NCBI RefSeq assembly: GCF_001485495.1
Contig: NZ_BCNF01000051.1
Location: 1-57,606, forward strand
Direction of reading: 5' to 3'
Source of the DNA: Gordonia desulfuricans NBRC 100010
GTDB taxonomy: Bacteria > Actinomycetota > Actinomycetes > Mycobacteriales > Mycobacteriaceae
Length of the DNA stretch: 57,606 bases
Part shown: piece after piece, positions 1 through 7,486 of the stretch
Numbering within the stretch: position 1 is the stretch's first letter
How the letters are laid out: each line of letters begins with the position of its first letter
The notes under the pieces: model-generated
The model's input: the letters and a program-made list of their open reading frames with translations, nothing else
The model's database searches: none
What the model was told of the DNA's origin: nothing
Made by a program: the position numbers and the translations under genes

Positions 1-31
1 TCGGCTCAACCACCGAAAAAGCACCGCCTAC

Positions 32-661
32 TCACCGTTCCGGCAGTGCTCCCCCGACGCTCAAGGCGATCGCGGGCAGGGAGTTGCAGATCAGGTCGAG
101 CAGTTCGTCGCGGGTCATCACGTCGGGGTCGGTGAGCCACGAGATGGTGACCTCCTCGACGAAGGTCACCCATCCGGACACGGCGACGCGCGCGCGTGGG
201 GTCACCTCCAGACCGAAGGCGGGGGCGTGTTCGAGGACGCGGTCGACCATCACCGAGCGGGTGGCGTCGGCGGCCTCGCGGACGGCGGGGTCGGCGCTCG
301 AGGAGCCGCGCAGGAAGGCGGTGTAGGCGCCGCCGTGTTCGCTGACGTAGTCGACGAACGCCGACAGCGAACTGGTCAGGATGGCGATCGGGTCGTCGAG
401 GGAGTCGTCGGGAGTGGTGCAGGCGATCAGCTGCTCCCCCTGGGCACGCAGGATGGCCAGGTGGAAGTCCTGTTTGGAGGCGAAGTAGTGGAACAGCAGC
501 GCCCGGGACACCCCGGCGACCTCGGCGATCGCATCGATGGTCACCTGGTCGAGCGGCTTCTCGTCGACCATCGCCATGCCGAGTGCGATCAACTGGTCGC
601 GCCGGGCCTCGGGACTCATCCGGGTGCGGCGTCCGGAGCGGGCCGTGTTCGCTGTGGTCAC
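32..661 (-). CDS. TetR family transcriptional regulator
   Basis: This is a 209-residue DNA-binding repressor of the TetR type. The N-terminal helix-turn-helix is plain at about residues 38-66 (VTIDAIAEVAGVSRALLFHYF), followed by a divergent ligand-binding half. It is transcribed away from a monooxygenase/SDR pair. Two identical inverted repeats lie in the short gap, so it very probably represses itself and that operon, as EthR does next to EthA in mycobacteria. The start is GTG at 661. A -10 box TAGGAT (674-669) ends 7 nt before it, pointing to a leaderless message. The ligand is unknown; a lipophilic ketone or acid would fit the neighbours (inference). Confidence 0.93.
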   Translation of the reverse strand: MTTANTARSGRRTRMSPEARRDQLIALGMAMVDEKPLDQVTIDAIAEVAGVSRALLFHYFASKQDFHLAILRAQGEQLIACTTPDDSLDDPIAILTSSLSAFVDYVSEHGGAYTAFLRGSSSADPAVREAADATRSVMVDRVLEHAPAFGLEVTPRARVAVSGWVTFVEEVTISWLTDPDVMTRDELLDLICNSLPAIALSVGGALPER

Positions 662-677
662 GTGGACGATCCTAGCT

Positions 678-717
678 TATTGATCTGTCGTCAATAGCTA
701 TTGACCGCGGTTCAATA
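678..717. promoter_or_regulatory. Tandem operator: two TATTGA-N7-TCAATA palindromes
   Basis: Two 19-bp sites, 678-696 and 699-717, each read TATTGA, 7 nt, TCAATA. They repeat with a 21-bp period, so both lie on the same helix face. The junction creates a perfect 14-bp palindrome at 691-704. The sites overlap the -35 region of the monooxygenase promoter and the upstream part of the tetR promoter. Binding by the adjacent TetR protein is inferred. Confidence 0.8.
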
Positions 718-729
718 GATGTCTATCGT
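701..729 (+). promoter_or_regulatory. Promoter of the monooxygenase-SDR operon
   Basis: A -35 TTGACC (701-706) and a -10 TATCGT (724-729) are separated by 17 nt. Transcription should start near 737, which is the A of an ATG, so the message is probably leaderless. The -35 lies inside the second operator. Confidence 0.65.
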
Positions 730-736
730 GACTTCC

Positions 737-2269
737 ATGACAACGCATGATGTAGAGATCGCGATCGTCGGGGCCGGGTTCTCCGGCCTCGGAGCCGCCA
801 TCAAGCTCACCCAGAGCGGCGTCGACGACTACGTGATCCTCGACCGCGGCCGCGACTTCGGCGGCACCTGGCGCGACAACACCTACCCCGGTGCCGCCTG
901 CGACGTCGCGTCGAACCTCTACTCCTACTCGTTCGCCCCCAACCCCGACTGGTCGCGGACCTACTCGCACCAGCCGGAGATCCACCGCTACATCAACGCG
1001 GTCGCCGACGCCCACGGTGTCCGCGACAAGGCGCGCTTCGGCACAGAGGTCACTCACGCCGCGTGGGACGAGGACTCCCGGCACTGGCTCGTCGACACCA
1101 CCACCGACGGCGTCGACACCCGGTACCGCGCACGCCACCTGGTCGGCGCGGTCGGACCGCTCTGTGAGCCCAACCTGCCCGACATCGACGGCATCGAATC
1201 GTTCGGCGGGACGGTGATGCACTCCGCGCGCTGGGACGACACCGTCGACGTCACCGGCAAGCGTGTCGCGGTGATCGGCACCGGCGCCTCGGCGATCCAG
1301 ATCGTCCCCGAACTGGCCAAGACCGCCGGCCGGCTCGACGTCTACCAGCGCACCGCCCCGTGGATCGTGCCCCGCACCGAACGGCCGTACACCCCGCTCG
1401 AGCGGTGGGCGTTCAAGAACATCCCGCTCACCCAGACCGCGGGTCGAGCCGGGATCTACGCCTCCAACGAGCTCATCGCGTTCGGGATGACCTACTCCCC
1501 CGCCGCACTCAAGCCGGTCCAGGCACTGGCCCGCGCCAACATCTTCCGCGGCATCCGCGACGGCGCACTGCGTGCCGCGGTCACCCCGGACTTCCAGATC
1601 GGCTGCAAGCGAATCCTGAAGTCCAACAACTGGTATCCGACGCTGGACCGGCCGAACGTCGACCTGGTCACCACCGGCATCGACCACGTCACCCCCACCG
1701 GCATCGTCACCCGCGACGGCATCGCCCGCGAGATCGACATCCTGGTGGTGGCCACCGGCTTCCACGTCACCGACTCGCCGGTGTTCGACAGCATCGTCGG
1801 CGTCGGCGGCAACAGCCTGGCCGCGGTCTGGGCCGAGGGCGGAATGCAGGGCTACAAGGGCGGATTCGTGCACGGCTTCCCCAACCTGATGCTCATGGTG
1901 GGGCCGTCCACCGGCCTCGGGCACACCTCGATGGTGTACATGATCGAGTCCCAGCTGAACTATCTCGTCGACTACATCGCCACCACCCGCCGGCTCGGCG
2001 CCACCCGCACCGAGGTGACCGCCGACGCCCAGCAGCGCTACAACGCCGGCATCCAGCACAAGCTGCGCAACAGCGTGTGGGTCAACGGTGGATGCGGGTC
2101 GTGGTACAAGGACGAGCACGGCAACATCACCACCCTGTGGCCGGGCTTCACCTTCGACTTCCGTCGCGCGACGAAGACATTCGACGCCGACGCCTACGAC
2201 ATCCGCACCGACGCCCCGCTCACCGCGCCGGTGTCGGCCGACGCCGTCCCGGCAGTCACCGGCGCCTGA
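737..2269 (+). CDS. FAD-dependent Baeyer-Villiger-type monooxygenase
   Basis: This 510-residue flavoprotein should use NADPH and O2 to insert oxygen next to a carbonyl or to oxidise a heteroatom. The FAD-binding Rossmann motif GAGFSG is at residues 12-17. The type I BVMO fingerprint FxGxxxHxxxW(D) is complete at about 156-167 (FGGTVMHSARWD). A second nucleotide fold GTGAS follows near 181 for NADPH, and ATG-type closing residues (VVATGF) lie near 345. ATG 737 is chosen over ATG 719 because the -10 box ends 7 nt upstream of 737. An SDR follows 29 nt downstream, which suggests joint ketone/alcohol metabolism. The true substrate cannot be read from sequence. Confidence 0.9.
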   Translation: MTTHDVEIAIVGAGFSGLGAAIKLTQSGVDDYVILDRGRDFGGTWRDNTYPGAACDVASNLYSYSFAPNPDWSRTYSHQPEIHRYINAVADAHGVRDKARFGTEVTHAAWDEDSRHWLVDTTTDGVDTRYRARHLVGAVGPLCEPNLPDIDGIESFGGTVMHSARWDDTVDVTGKRVAVIGTGASAIQIVPELAKTAGRLDVYQRTAPWIVPRTERPYTPLERWAFKNIPLTQTAGRAGIYASNELIAFGMTYSPAALKPVQALARANIFRGIRDGALRAAVTPDFQIGCKRILKSNNWYPTLDRPNVDLVTTGIDHVTPTGIVTRDGIAREIDILVVATGFHVTDSPVFDSIVGVGGNSLAAVWAEGGMQGYKGGFVHGFPNLMLMVGPSTGLGHTSMVYMIESQLNYLVDYIATTRRLGATRTEVTADAQQRYNAGIQHKLRNSVWVNGGCGSWYKDEHGNITTLWPGFTFDFRRATKTFDADAYDIRTDAPLTAPVSADAVPAVTGA

Positions 2270-2298
2270 ACGCCCACACGAAACGAGAGAAGAAGCAC

Positions 2299-3126
2299 AT
2301 GAAGGACTTTCGCGACAAGGTCGTCGTCGTCACCGGAGCCGGCTCGGGGATGGGCCGCGACCTCGCCGTCAAGCTCGCCCGGCTCGGCGCGAAACTCGCC
2401 ATCTCGGACCTGAATCCGGCCGGCCTCGAGGTCACCGAGAACCTGATCCGCGAGACCGGCGCACCGGTACACAGTCAGATCCTCAACGTCGCCGAGCGCG
2501 AGGCCGTGCTCGACTACGCCCAGGCCGTCGTCGCGCACTACGGCACCGTCAACGTCATCTTCAACAACGCCGGGATCGCCCACCACGGCGAGATCGAACG
2601 CACCGAGTTCAAGGACATCGAGCGTGTCATGGACGTCGACTTCTGGGGAGTCGTGAACGGCACCAAGGCATTCCTGCCGCACATCATCGCCTCCGGCGAC
2701 GGCCACATCGTCAACACCTCCTCGCTCTTCGGTCTGCTCGCCGAGCCCGGCCAGGCCGCCTACAACTCGGCCAAGTTCGCCGTCCGCGGCTTCACCGAGG
2801 CCCTCAACCAGGAGATGATCGTCGCCAAGCATCCGGTCAAGGTGACCTGCGTGCACCCCGGCGGGATCAAGACCGCGATCGCCCGCAATGCGACCACCTC
2901 CGGCGATCACGACGCCAAGGCCACCGCCGACTTCTTCGACAAGTACCTCGCACGGATGTCCTCGGAGGACGCCGCCGACGTGATCATCAACGGGGTCCGC
3001 AAGAACAAGGCCCGTGTCCTCGTCGGCACCGACGCCAAGGTCCTCGACATCTGGGTCCGTCTCGTGGCGTCGAAGTACCAGTGGGTGACCGCCAAGGTGA
3101 CGGGACTGGCCCTGTCGAAGGCCTGA
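2299..3126 (+). CDS. Short-chain dehydrogenase/reductase
   Basis: A 275-residue classical SDR, an NAD(P)-dependent alcohol/ketone oxidoreductase. The cofactor motif TGAGSGMG is at residues 12-19, NNAG is near 91-94, the catalytic Ser is near 140, and Tyr155-x3-Lys159 (YNSAK) completes the active site. The ATG at 2299 is preceded by the purine-rich stretch GAGAGAAG. It lies 29 nt after the monooxygenase and is probably in the same operon, where it could make the ketone the monooxygenase oxidises or process its product. Such TetR/BVMO/SDR trios are common in mycolata. Substrate unknown. Confidence 0.92.
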   Translation: MKDFRDKVVVVTGAGSGMGRDLAVKLARLGAKLAISDLNPAGLEVTENLIRETGAPVHSQILNVAEREAVLDYAQAVVAHYGTVNVIFNNAGIAHHGEIERTEFKDIERVMDVDFWGVVNGTKAFLPHIIASGDGHIVNTSSLFGLLAEPGQAAYNSAKFAVRGFTEALNQEMIVAKHPVKVTCVHPGGIKTAIARNATTSGDHDAKATADFFDKYLARMSSEDAADVIINGVRKNKARVLVGTDAKVLDIWVRLVASKYQWVTAKVTGLALSKA

Positions 3127-3167
3127 GATCGGCCCGGGCGGCGTCTGTGCTCGCTGCACGATGACGA

Positions 3168-3216
3168 GCTGCTCGACCAGCACACGGCCGCCGTCGCCGT
3201 CCGCTGGTCGAGCAGC
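3168..3216. terminator. 14-bp perfect hairpin after the SDR gene
   Basis: GCTGCTCGACCAGC (3168-3181) pairs exactly with 3203-3216, leaving a 21-nt loop. No U-tract follows, as is usual in actinobacteria. It lies 40 nt past the SDR stop in the 282-bp gap before feoA. A terminator or a dispersed palindromic repeat are both possible. Confidence 0.55.
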
Positions 3217-3337
3217 GACGTGGCGGCCGCTGGGACCCGCCGCCACCTCCCCGGTGAAAACGGACGAGTCGGGCATCACATTCGGCGTCACCCGGTCGGA
3301 GGAACCTGCCGACATCGTGACCAATGCCCCTCCCGCC

Positions 3338-3356
3338 CGAGGTAAGCCGTACCTAG
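3338..3356. promoter_or_regulatory. Candidate DtxR/IdeR-type iron box before feoA
   Basis: An interrupted palindrome, AGGTAAGCCGTACCT within 3338-3356, matches about 12 of 19 positions of the DtxR/IdeR consensus and lies some 55 nt before feoA. Position before an iron-uptake operon supports it. The match is below what is normally accepted, so this is only a candidate. Confidence 0.35.
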
Positions 3357-3408
3357 CGTGAGAGATGTAGTCACGTGAACGTGTCTGCGGCACGGGAAGG
3401 CGGCCTTG

Positions 3409-3699
3409 ATGACAACCCCCGATCTCACGATCACCACACCACTCGCAGATCTCCCGATCTCGGCGTCGGCGCGGATTCTCGGGTTCACCGACACCTGCCC
3501 CGACGCGGTGCGGCGGCGTCTGGCCGGGCTCGGATTCGTTCCCGGCATCGAGGTCGTCAAGATGCGCCGCGCCCCGCTCGGCAGCCCATGCGTCTACCGC
3601 GTGATGTCCTACGAGATCTGCCTGCGCGCCCGCGAGGCGGCCTACATCGAGTGCACGCCCACCGCCGTCGACGACGCCGTGGACGGGGGACGGGCATGA
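3409..3699 (+). CDS. feoA: Ferrous iron transport protein A (FeoA)
   Basis: A 96-residue SH3-like FeoA protein, the small cytosolic partner of the FeoB iron transporter. The core GFTDTCPDAVRRRLAGLGFVPGIEVVKMRRAPLGSP (given here as residues about 29-64) has the FeoA pattern of leucine-glycine turn, hydrophobic strand and the conserved APLG(S/D)P loop. ATG 3409 has GGAAGG upstream; TTG 3406 directly before it is an alternative. The stop overlaps the feoB start by ATGA, so the two are translationally coupled. Confidence 0.92.
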   Translation: MTTPDLTITTPLADLPISASARILGFTDTCPDAVRRRLAGLGFVPGIEVVKMRRAPLGSPCVYRVMSYEICLRAREAAYIECTPTAVDDAVDGGRA

Positions 3700-5750
3700 G
3701 CGACTGCCACGACCCGGGCGGAACCGACCTGCCCGACGCCGACTCCACCGGCGCCCCGATCGAACGTGTCGCGCTGATCGGCAGTCCCAACGCCGGCAAG
3801 ACCTCTGTGTTCAACGGACTCACCGGCCTTCGGCTGAAGACCGGAAACTATCCGGGTGTCACCGTGGCCCGGTCGGTCGGCCGGTGCAAGGTGCCCACGC
3901 CGGCCGGCGCCGTCCACGGCGACTCCGGAAAGGCCAAGGCGCACACCACCGTATATCTGGAAGACCTTCCCGGCGCCTACAGCCTGAACCCGATCTCGCC
4001 GGACGAACAGATCGTCGCCGACCTCATGGCCGGCCGGCTCGCCGGGACCACCGCACCCGATGCCGCGCTCGTCGTCGTCGACTGCACGGTGCTGCAGCGA
4101 TCGCTGTCGCTGGTCTCCGAGACGCTCAATCTCGGGATCCCGGTCGCCGTCGTCCTGACCATGACCGACGAGATGGAACGCCGCGGCGGTCACGTCGACC
4201 CGCAAGGCCTCTCCGATGCGCTCGGTGTCCCGGTGCGCGCGGTGATCGGCACCCGCAAGTCGACGCTGGAATCGGTCCGCGAGTTGCTGGCCGACCCGGC
4301 GTCGTGGAGCCGTCCGGCGGTCGGGCCACCCGATGACGCCGGCCCCCAGCACGCCGACTGGGTGGCATCGGTACTCGAACTCTCGGGCTACCGGGCACCC
4401 GCCCCGCACGGCGGCACCGCGATGGTCGACCGCCTGCTGCTGCACCCGGTGGCCGGGCTGCTGGCCTTCCTGGTGTTCATGTTCTTGTTCTTCCAGGTGT
4501 TGTTCACCGTCGCGGCACCGTTCCAGGACTGGATCGAGCAGTTCTTCGGCTGGGCGGGCACGATGGTCGCCGACCATGTGTCCCAACCCATCCTGGCCGA
4601 CTTCCTCTCGACCGCCCTGATCGGCGGCGTCGGCGGGGTGCTGGTCTTCGTCCCGCAGATCCTGCTGATGTTCCTGCTGATCTCGCTGATGGAGAACGTC
4701 GGCTACATGTCGCGGGCGGCATTCCTCACCGACCGGGTGATGAGCCGGGCCGGCCTCGAGGGGCGTGCCTTCGTCGCGCTGCTGTCGTCGTTCGCCTGTG
4801 CGGTCCCCGGCATCATGGCCACCCGTACCCTGCCGTCGTCGAAGGACCGGATCGCCACCGCGATGTCGGCGCCGCTGATCACCTGTTCGGCACGTCTGCC
4901 GGTGTTCGTGCTGCTCACCGGCATGCTGATCCCCTCGGACTCCCGGTTCGGCCCCGTCCAGACCCAGGGTGCGGTGATGTTCGGGCTGTACCTGCTCGGA
5001 GCGGTGTCGGCGATGACCGCGGCCACGGTCCTCAAGCGCACCAAGTCGCTGCGCAGTGGCCTGATGCCGTTCTACATGGAGATGCCGCCGTATCGCATGC
5101 CGTCGCTCAAGTCGGTGGTCATGATGATGTGGGACTCCACCCGGATGTTCCTGCGCAAGGTCGGCAAGATCATCCTGCTCACCTCGATCGTGCTGTGGCT
5201 GCTGCTGTCGCTGCCCGCACACACCGAGCAGGCCGACCAGGTGCGCACCGATGCCGTTGCTGCTGCCGTCGCCGACGGTGCGACCGCCGACGAGGCCGAC
5301 GCCGCCGGTGAGGCAGCATCGCGCTCGTATGTGATGGACAACAGCTTCGCGGCGTCGATCGGCAAGTTCGTCGAGCCGGTGTTCGCACCGCTGGGCTTCG
5401 ACTGGCGGATCGACACCGGCATCCTCGGATCGTTCTCCGCCCGCGAGGTCGTGGTGTCGACACTCGGTCAGATCGCCGCCGCAGAGGACCCCGAGGATCC
5501 GGGGACGGCCCTGAGCGAGATGACCTACACACAGGGCCCGCACGAGGGTGAGAAGGTGTTCACCCCGCCGACGATCGTCGCGATGCTGCTGTTCTTCGTC
5601 TATGCGCTGCAATGTATGTCGACCGTCGGTGCGATCCGTCGCGAGACCAACTCGTGGCGCTGGCCGGTGATCGCGTGGACATACATGTTCGTGCTCGCCT
5701 GGGTGGCCGGCTATCTCGGTCACGTCATCACCGCAGCCGTCACCGGGTGA
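3696..5750 (+). CDS. feoB: Ferrous iron transporter FeoB
   Basis: A 684-residue inner-membrane Fe(II) permease with an N-terminal G domain. The P-loop GSPNAGKTS is at residues 29-37 and the G3 motif DLPG near 90. A FeoB core follows from about residue 245, with paired gating helices (for example LLFHPVAGLLAFLVF and the region near 4620-4800). The G4 position reads TMTD instead of the usual NxxD (about residue 155), so guanine specificity may be relaxed. Start ATG 3696 overlaps feoA. A NifU-domain gene follows 4 nt later. Likely iron-repressed (inference from the candidate iron box). Confidence 0.96.
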   Translation: MSDCHDPGGTDLPDADSTGAPIERVALIGSPNAGKTSVFNGLTGLRLKTGNYPGVTVARSVGRCKVPTPAGAVHGDSGKAKAHTTVYLEDLPGAYSLNPISPDEQIVADLMAGRLAGTTAPDAALVVVDCTVLQRSLSLVSETLNLGIPVAVVLTMTDEMERRGGHVDPQGLSDALGVPVRAVIGTRKSTLESVRELLADPASWSRPAVGPPDDAGPQHADWVASVLELSGYRAPAPHGGTAMVDRLLLHPVAGLLAFLVFMFLFFQVLFTVAAPFQDWIEQFFGWAGTMVADHVSQPILADFLSTALIGGVGGVLVFVPQILLMFLLISLMENVGYMSRAAFLTDRVMSRAGLEGRAFVALLSSFACAVPGIMATRTLPSSKDRIATAMSAPLITCSARLPVFVLLTGMLIPSDSRFGPVQTQGAVMFGLYLLGAVSAMTAATVLKRTKSLRSGLMPFYMEMPPYRMPSLKSVVMMMWDSTRMFLRKVGKIILLTSIVLWLLLSLPAHTEQADQVRTDAVAAAVADGATADEADAAGEAASRSYVMDNSFAASIGKFVEPVFAPLGFDWRIDTGILGSFSAREVVVSTLGQIAAAEDPEDPGTALSEMTYTQGPHEGEKVFTPPTIVAMLLFFVYALQCMSTVGAIRRETNSWRWPVIAWTYMFVLAWVAGYLGHVITAAVTG

Positions 5751-5754
5751 GGCC

Positions 5755-6357
5755 ATGACGTCGCGGGAACGGCCGGTGATGTTGCTGCCGGCACCCACCG
5801 ATCCGGCCGATCCCTCGGTGATCCGCTGGCGGGTGGGGCCCGGCCTGGTCCGGATGGACGGCGAGGTGCCGGCGACGCAGCTGCCCGGCGAGCTGCGGGC
5901 ACTCGTCGACGCCGGCGTGCTCGAGGCGGTGCGGGTGCAGCCCGGTCGTGTCGACACCCGGCTGGCCGCCGGGCACGATCCGCGCACCGACGGCTCCGCC
6001 GTACGCGATGCCCTGTTCACGGTGCTCTCGCGCCCGGGCGGCTGGCCGGTCGCCGATGTCACGCCCGCGGTCGCCGCGACGGCACCCTCGGGACACCGAC
6101 TCGACGACGCGGTGCAGGCCGGGGCCGACGCCGAACTGGCCGACGGCGTGCGGTCGGTGCTGGCCGGTGAGTTCGGCGGCTACACCGCTTCACACGGCGG
6201 CCGGGTGGAACTGGTCGACGTGGTCGGCGGGGTGGTGACCGTCCGGATGGGCGGTACCTGCCATGGCTGTGCGGCCGCCACGGTGACCCTGCGACAGAAT
6301 CTCGCCATCCGTCTGCGCTCGCTGCCCGGTTTCACCGAACTGCGCAGTATCGGATGA
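5755..6357 (+). CDS. NifU-like C-terminal domain protein of the feo operon
   Basis: A 200-residue protein. Its last ~60 residues look like the NifU C-terminal Fe-S scaffold domain, with GGxVxLVxVxGxVVTVRMGGTCHGC: the cysteine pair is C169-H-G-C172. The first 120 residues are not recognised and carry no metal motif. It starts 4 nt after feoB and is therefore co-expressed. A role in receiving imported Fe(II) or in sensing Fe-S status (a FeoC-like job) is inference from position. It ends just before a strong bidirectional hairpin. Confidence 0.8.
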   Translation: MTSRERPVMLLPAPTDPADPSVIRWRVGPGLVRMDGEVPATQLPGELRALVDAGVLEAVRVQPGRVDTRLAAGHDPRTDGSAVRDALFTVLSRPGGWPVADVTPAVAATAPSGHRLDDAVQAGADAELADGVRSVLAGEFGGYTASHGGRVELVDVVGGVVTVRMGGTCHGCAAATVTLRQNLAIRLRSLPGFTELRSIG

Positions 6358-6362
6358 TCGGG

Positions 6363-6385
6363 GCGGCGGTCTCACCGACCGCCGC
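6363..6385. terminator. Bidirectional terminator hairpin
   Basis: GCGGCGGTC (6363-6371), a 5-nt loop, then its exact complement (6377-6385). It lies in the 35-bp gap between convergent genes and can serve both. Confidence 0.75.
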
Positions 6386-6392
6386 GCCGGCC

Positions 6393-7343
6393 TCAGATGC
6401 CGTGCTCGCCGAGCCAGTCCACCGCGAGATCACGGGGCTCGGCCCCCGACTGCACCTTGCGGGCCATGGTCGCCAGGTCGGCGGTGGTGATCTCGCCGGC
6501 GACCTTGTTGATCGTCTTGACCTGGTCGCTGCCGAGGGCCGCGGTGCGGTAGACGGGTACGAGGTCCTCGGCGCGGGGGCCGACGGTCACGGGCGGCGCG
6601 CTCTGCGGGGCCGATCCGGCCGGGGTGCTGGTCCCGGGCGACTGTTCGGGCACCGGCAGGGACTGCACCTTCCCGGCCGGACCTTCCGTGTCCTGTGCGG
6701 CGAGCTGCAGCGGGGACAGGATGCCCACCGCGGTGCCGGTGGCCACGCGCGCGACCACCGCGTGCACGTCGGTCAGGGTCTGCACCGGTCCCAGCCGGCA
6801 GCCGGCGTCGGCGAGGACATGCAGTGTCGCCTCGGACGGCGTGCCGGTCACCGCCACCGGGAGGCCGGCGGGCAGCCGCGCACAGCCGGACAGGTCGGTG
6901 ACGCCGGTCGACGTGGCCAGCGAGATGGCCACCACCAGTTGCGGCGCATTGGTCACCGGGGTCGGGTCCCCCACCGAGACTCCCTGCGGCAGAGAACGAT
7001 TGAGGTCGTTGTAGGTGTCCTCGGAGGTGGTCGGGGCGAGTTCGGGGGCCAGGCCGGCGAGCAGGGTTCCGGTGAAGGCACCGAACAGGTCCACCTCGGT
7101 GCGGGCCATCATCGACAGCAGCTGCGCGTCGTCACCGATCACCACGTCGCCGGAGACGGCGGTACCGGAGTTGCGCAGCGCCCCGGCATAGATCTCGGCC
7201 ATCACCGACATCGCGGGCGTCCCGTCGGAACCCATCACCAGCGGATGCGGCGCCGAGGTGGAGCCGCAGCCGGCAAGGACGCCGACCACCAGCATCAGGG
7301 CAGCGAACGTGGGGATCAGCAGACGGATTCGCACGGCGTTCAC
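6393..7343 (-). CDS. Glycine-betaine/osmoprotectant-type substrate-binding lipoprotein
   Basis: A 316-residue extracytoplasmic solute-binding protein of the OpuAC type. A signal peptide with a lipobox ends VLAGC, so the protein should be lipid-anchored. The early motif MGSDGTPAMSVMAEIYAGALRNSG and the C-terminal (A)xDWLGEHGI are family-like. GTG 7343 is preferred because the ATG at 7406 would add a 21-residue acidic, His-rich N-terminus that spoils the signal peptide. No permease or ATPase gene is adjacent, so it is an orphan here; its transporter must be elsewhere. The ligand is not established. Confidence 0.72.
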   Translation of the reverse strand: MNAVRIRLLIPTFAALMLVVGVLAGCGSTSAPHPLVMGSDGTPAMSVMAEIYAGALRNSGTAVSGDVVIGDDAQLLSMMARTEVDLFGAFTGTLLAGLAPELAPTTSEDTYNDLNRSLPQGVSVGDPTPVTNAPQLVVAISLATSTGVTDLSGCARLPAGLPVAVTGTPSEATLHVLADAGCRLGPVQTLTDVHAVVARVATGTAVGILSPLQLAAQDTEGPAGKVQSLPVPEQSPGTSTPAGSAPQSAPPVTVGPRAEDLVPVYRTAALGSDQVKTINKVAGEITTADLATMARKVQSGAEPRDLAVDWLGEHGI

Positions 7344-7473
7344 GCTAGTGGGGCGGTGATCATGCGCGCGGGCGGGGGCGTCGTGCGCGGTCGCGTCGGG
7401 GCACATGAGGCGATCCTACGGTCAGCCCGGCGACGACCGAGGTGTTCGGACCGGCAGGCCCGCCCGATGGGCG

Positions 7474-7479
7474 TAGCAT
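7474..7479 (+). promoter_or_regulatory. -10 box TAGCAT of corA (leaderless)
   Basis: TAGCAT ends 7 nt before the GTG at 7487. No convincing -35 is seen. Confidence 0.5.
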
Positions 7480-7486
7480 CCACCAC

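Noticed and set aside
698..2119. Long open frame on the minus strand opposite the monooxygenase
   Set aside because: Composition is Gly/Val/Asp-rich with no domain; the plus-strand gene has full BVMO motifs. Typical GC-rich shadow.
3161..3361. 66-codon frame in the SDR-feoA gap
   Set aside because: Overlaps the perfect hairpin and lacks an RBS or recognisable motif.
3642..6062. 806-codon minus-strand frame opposite feoB
   Set aside because: His/Gln/Arg-rich translation without any motif; it mirrors feoB in the antisense frame.
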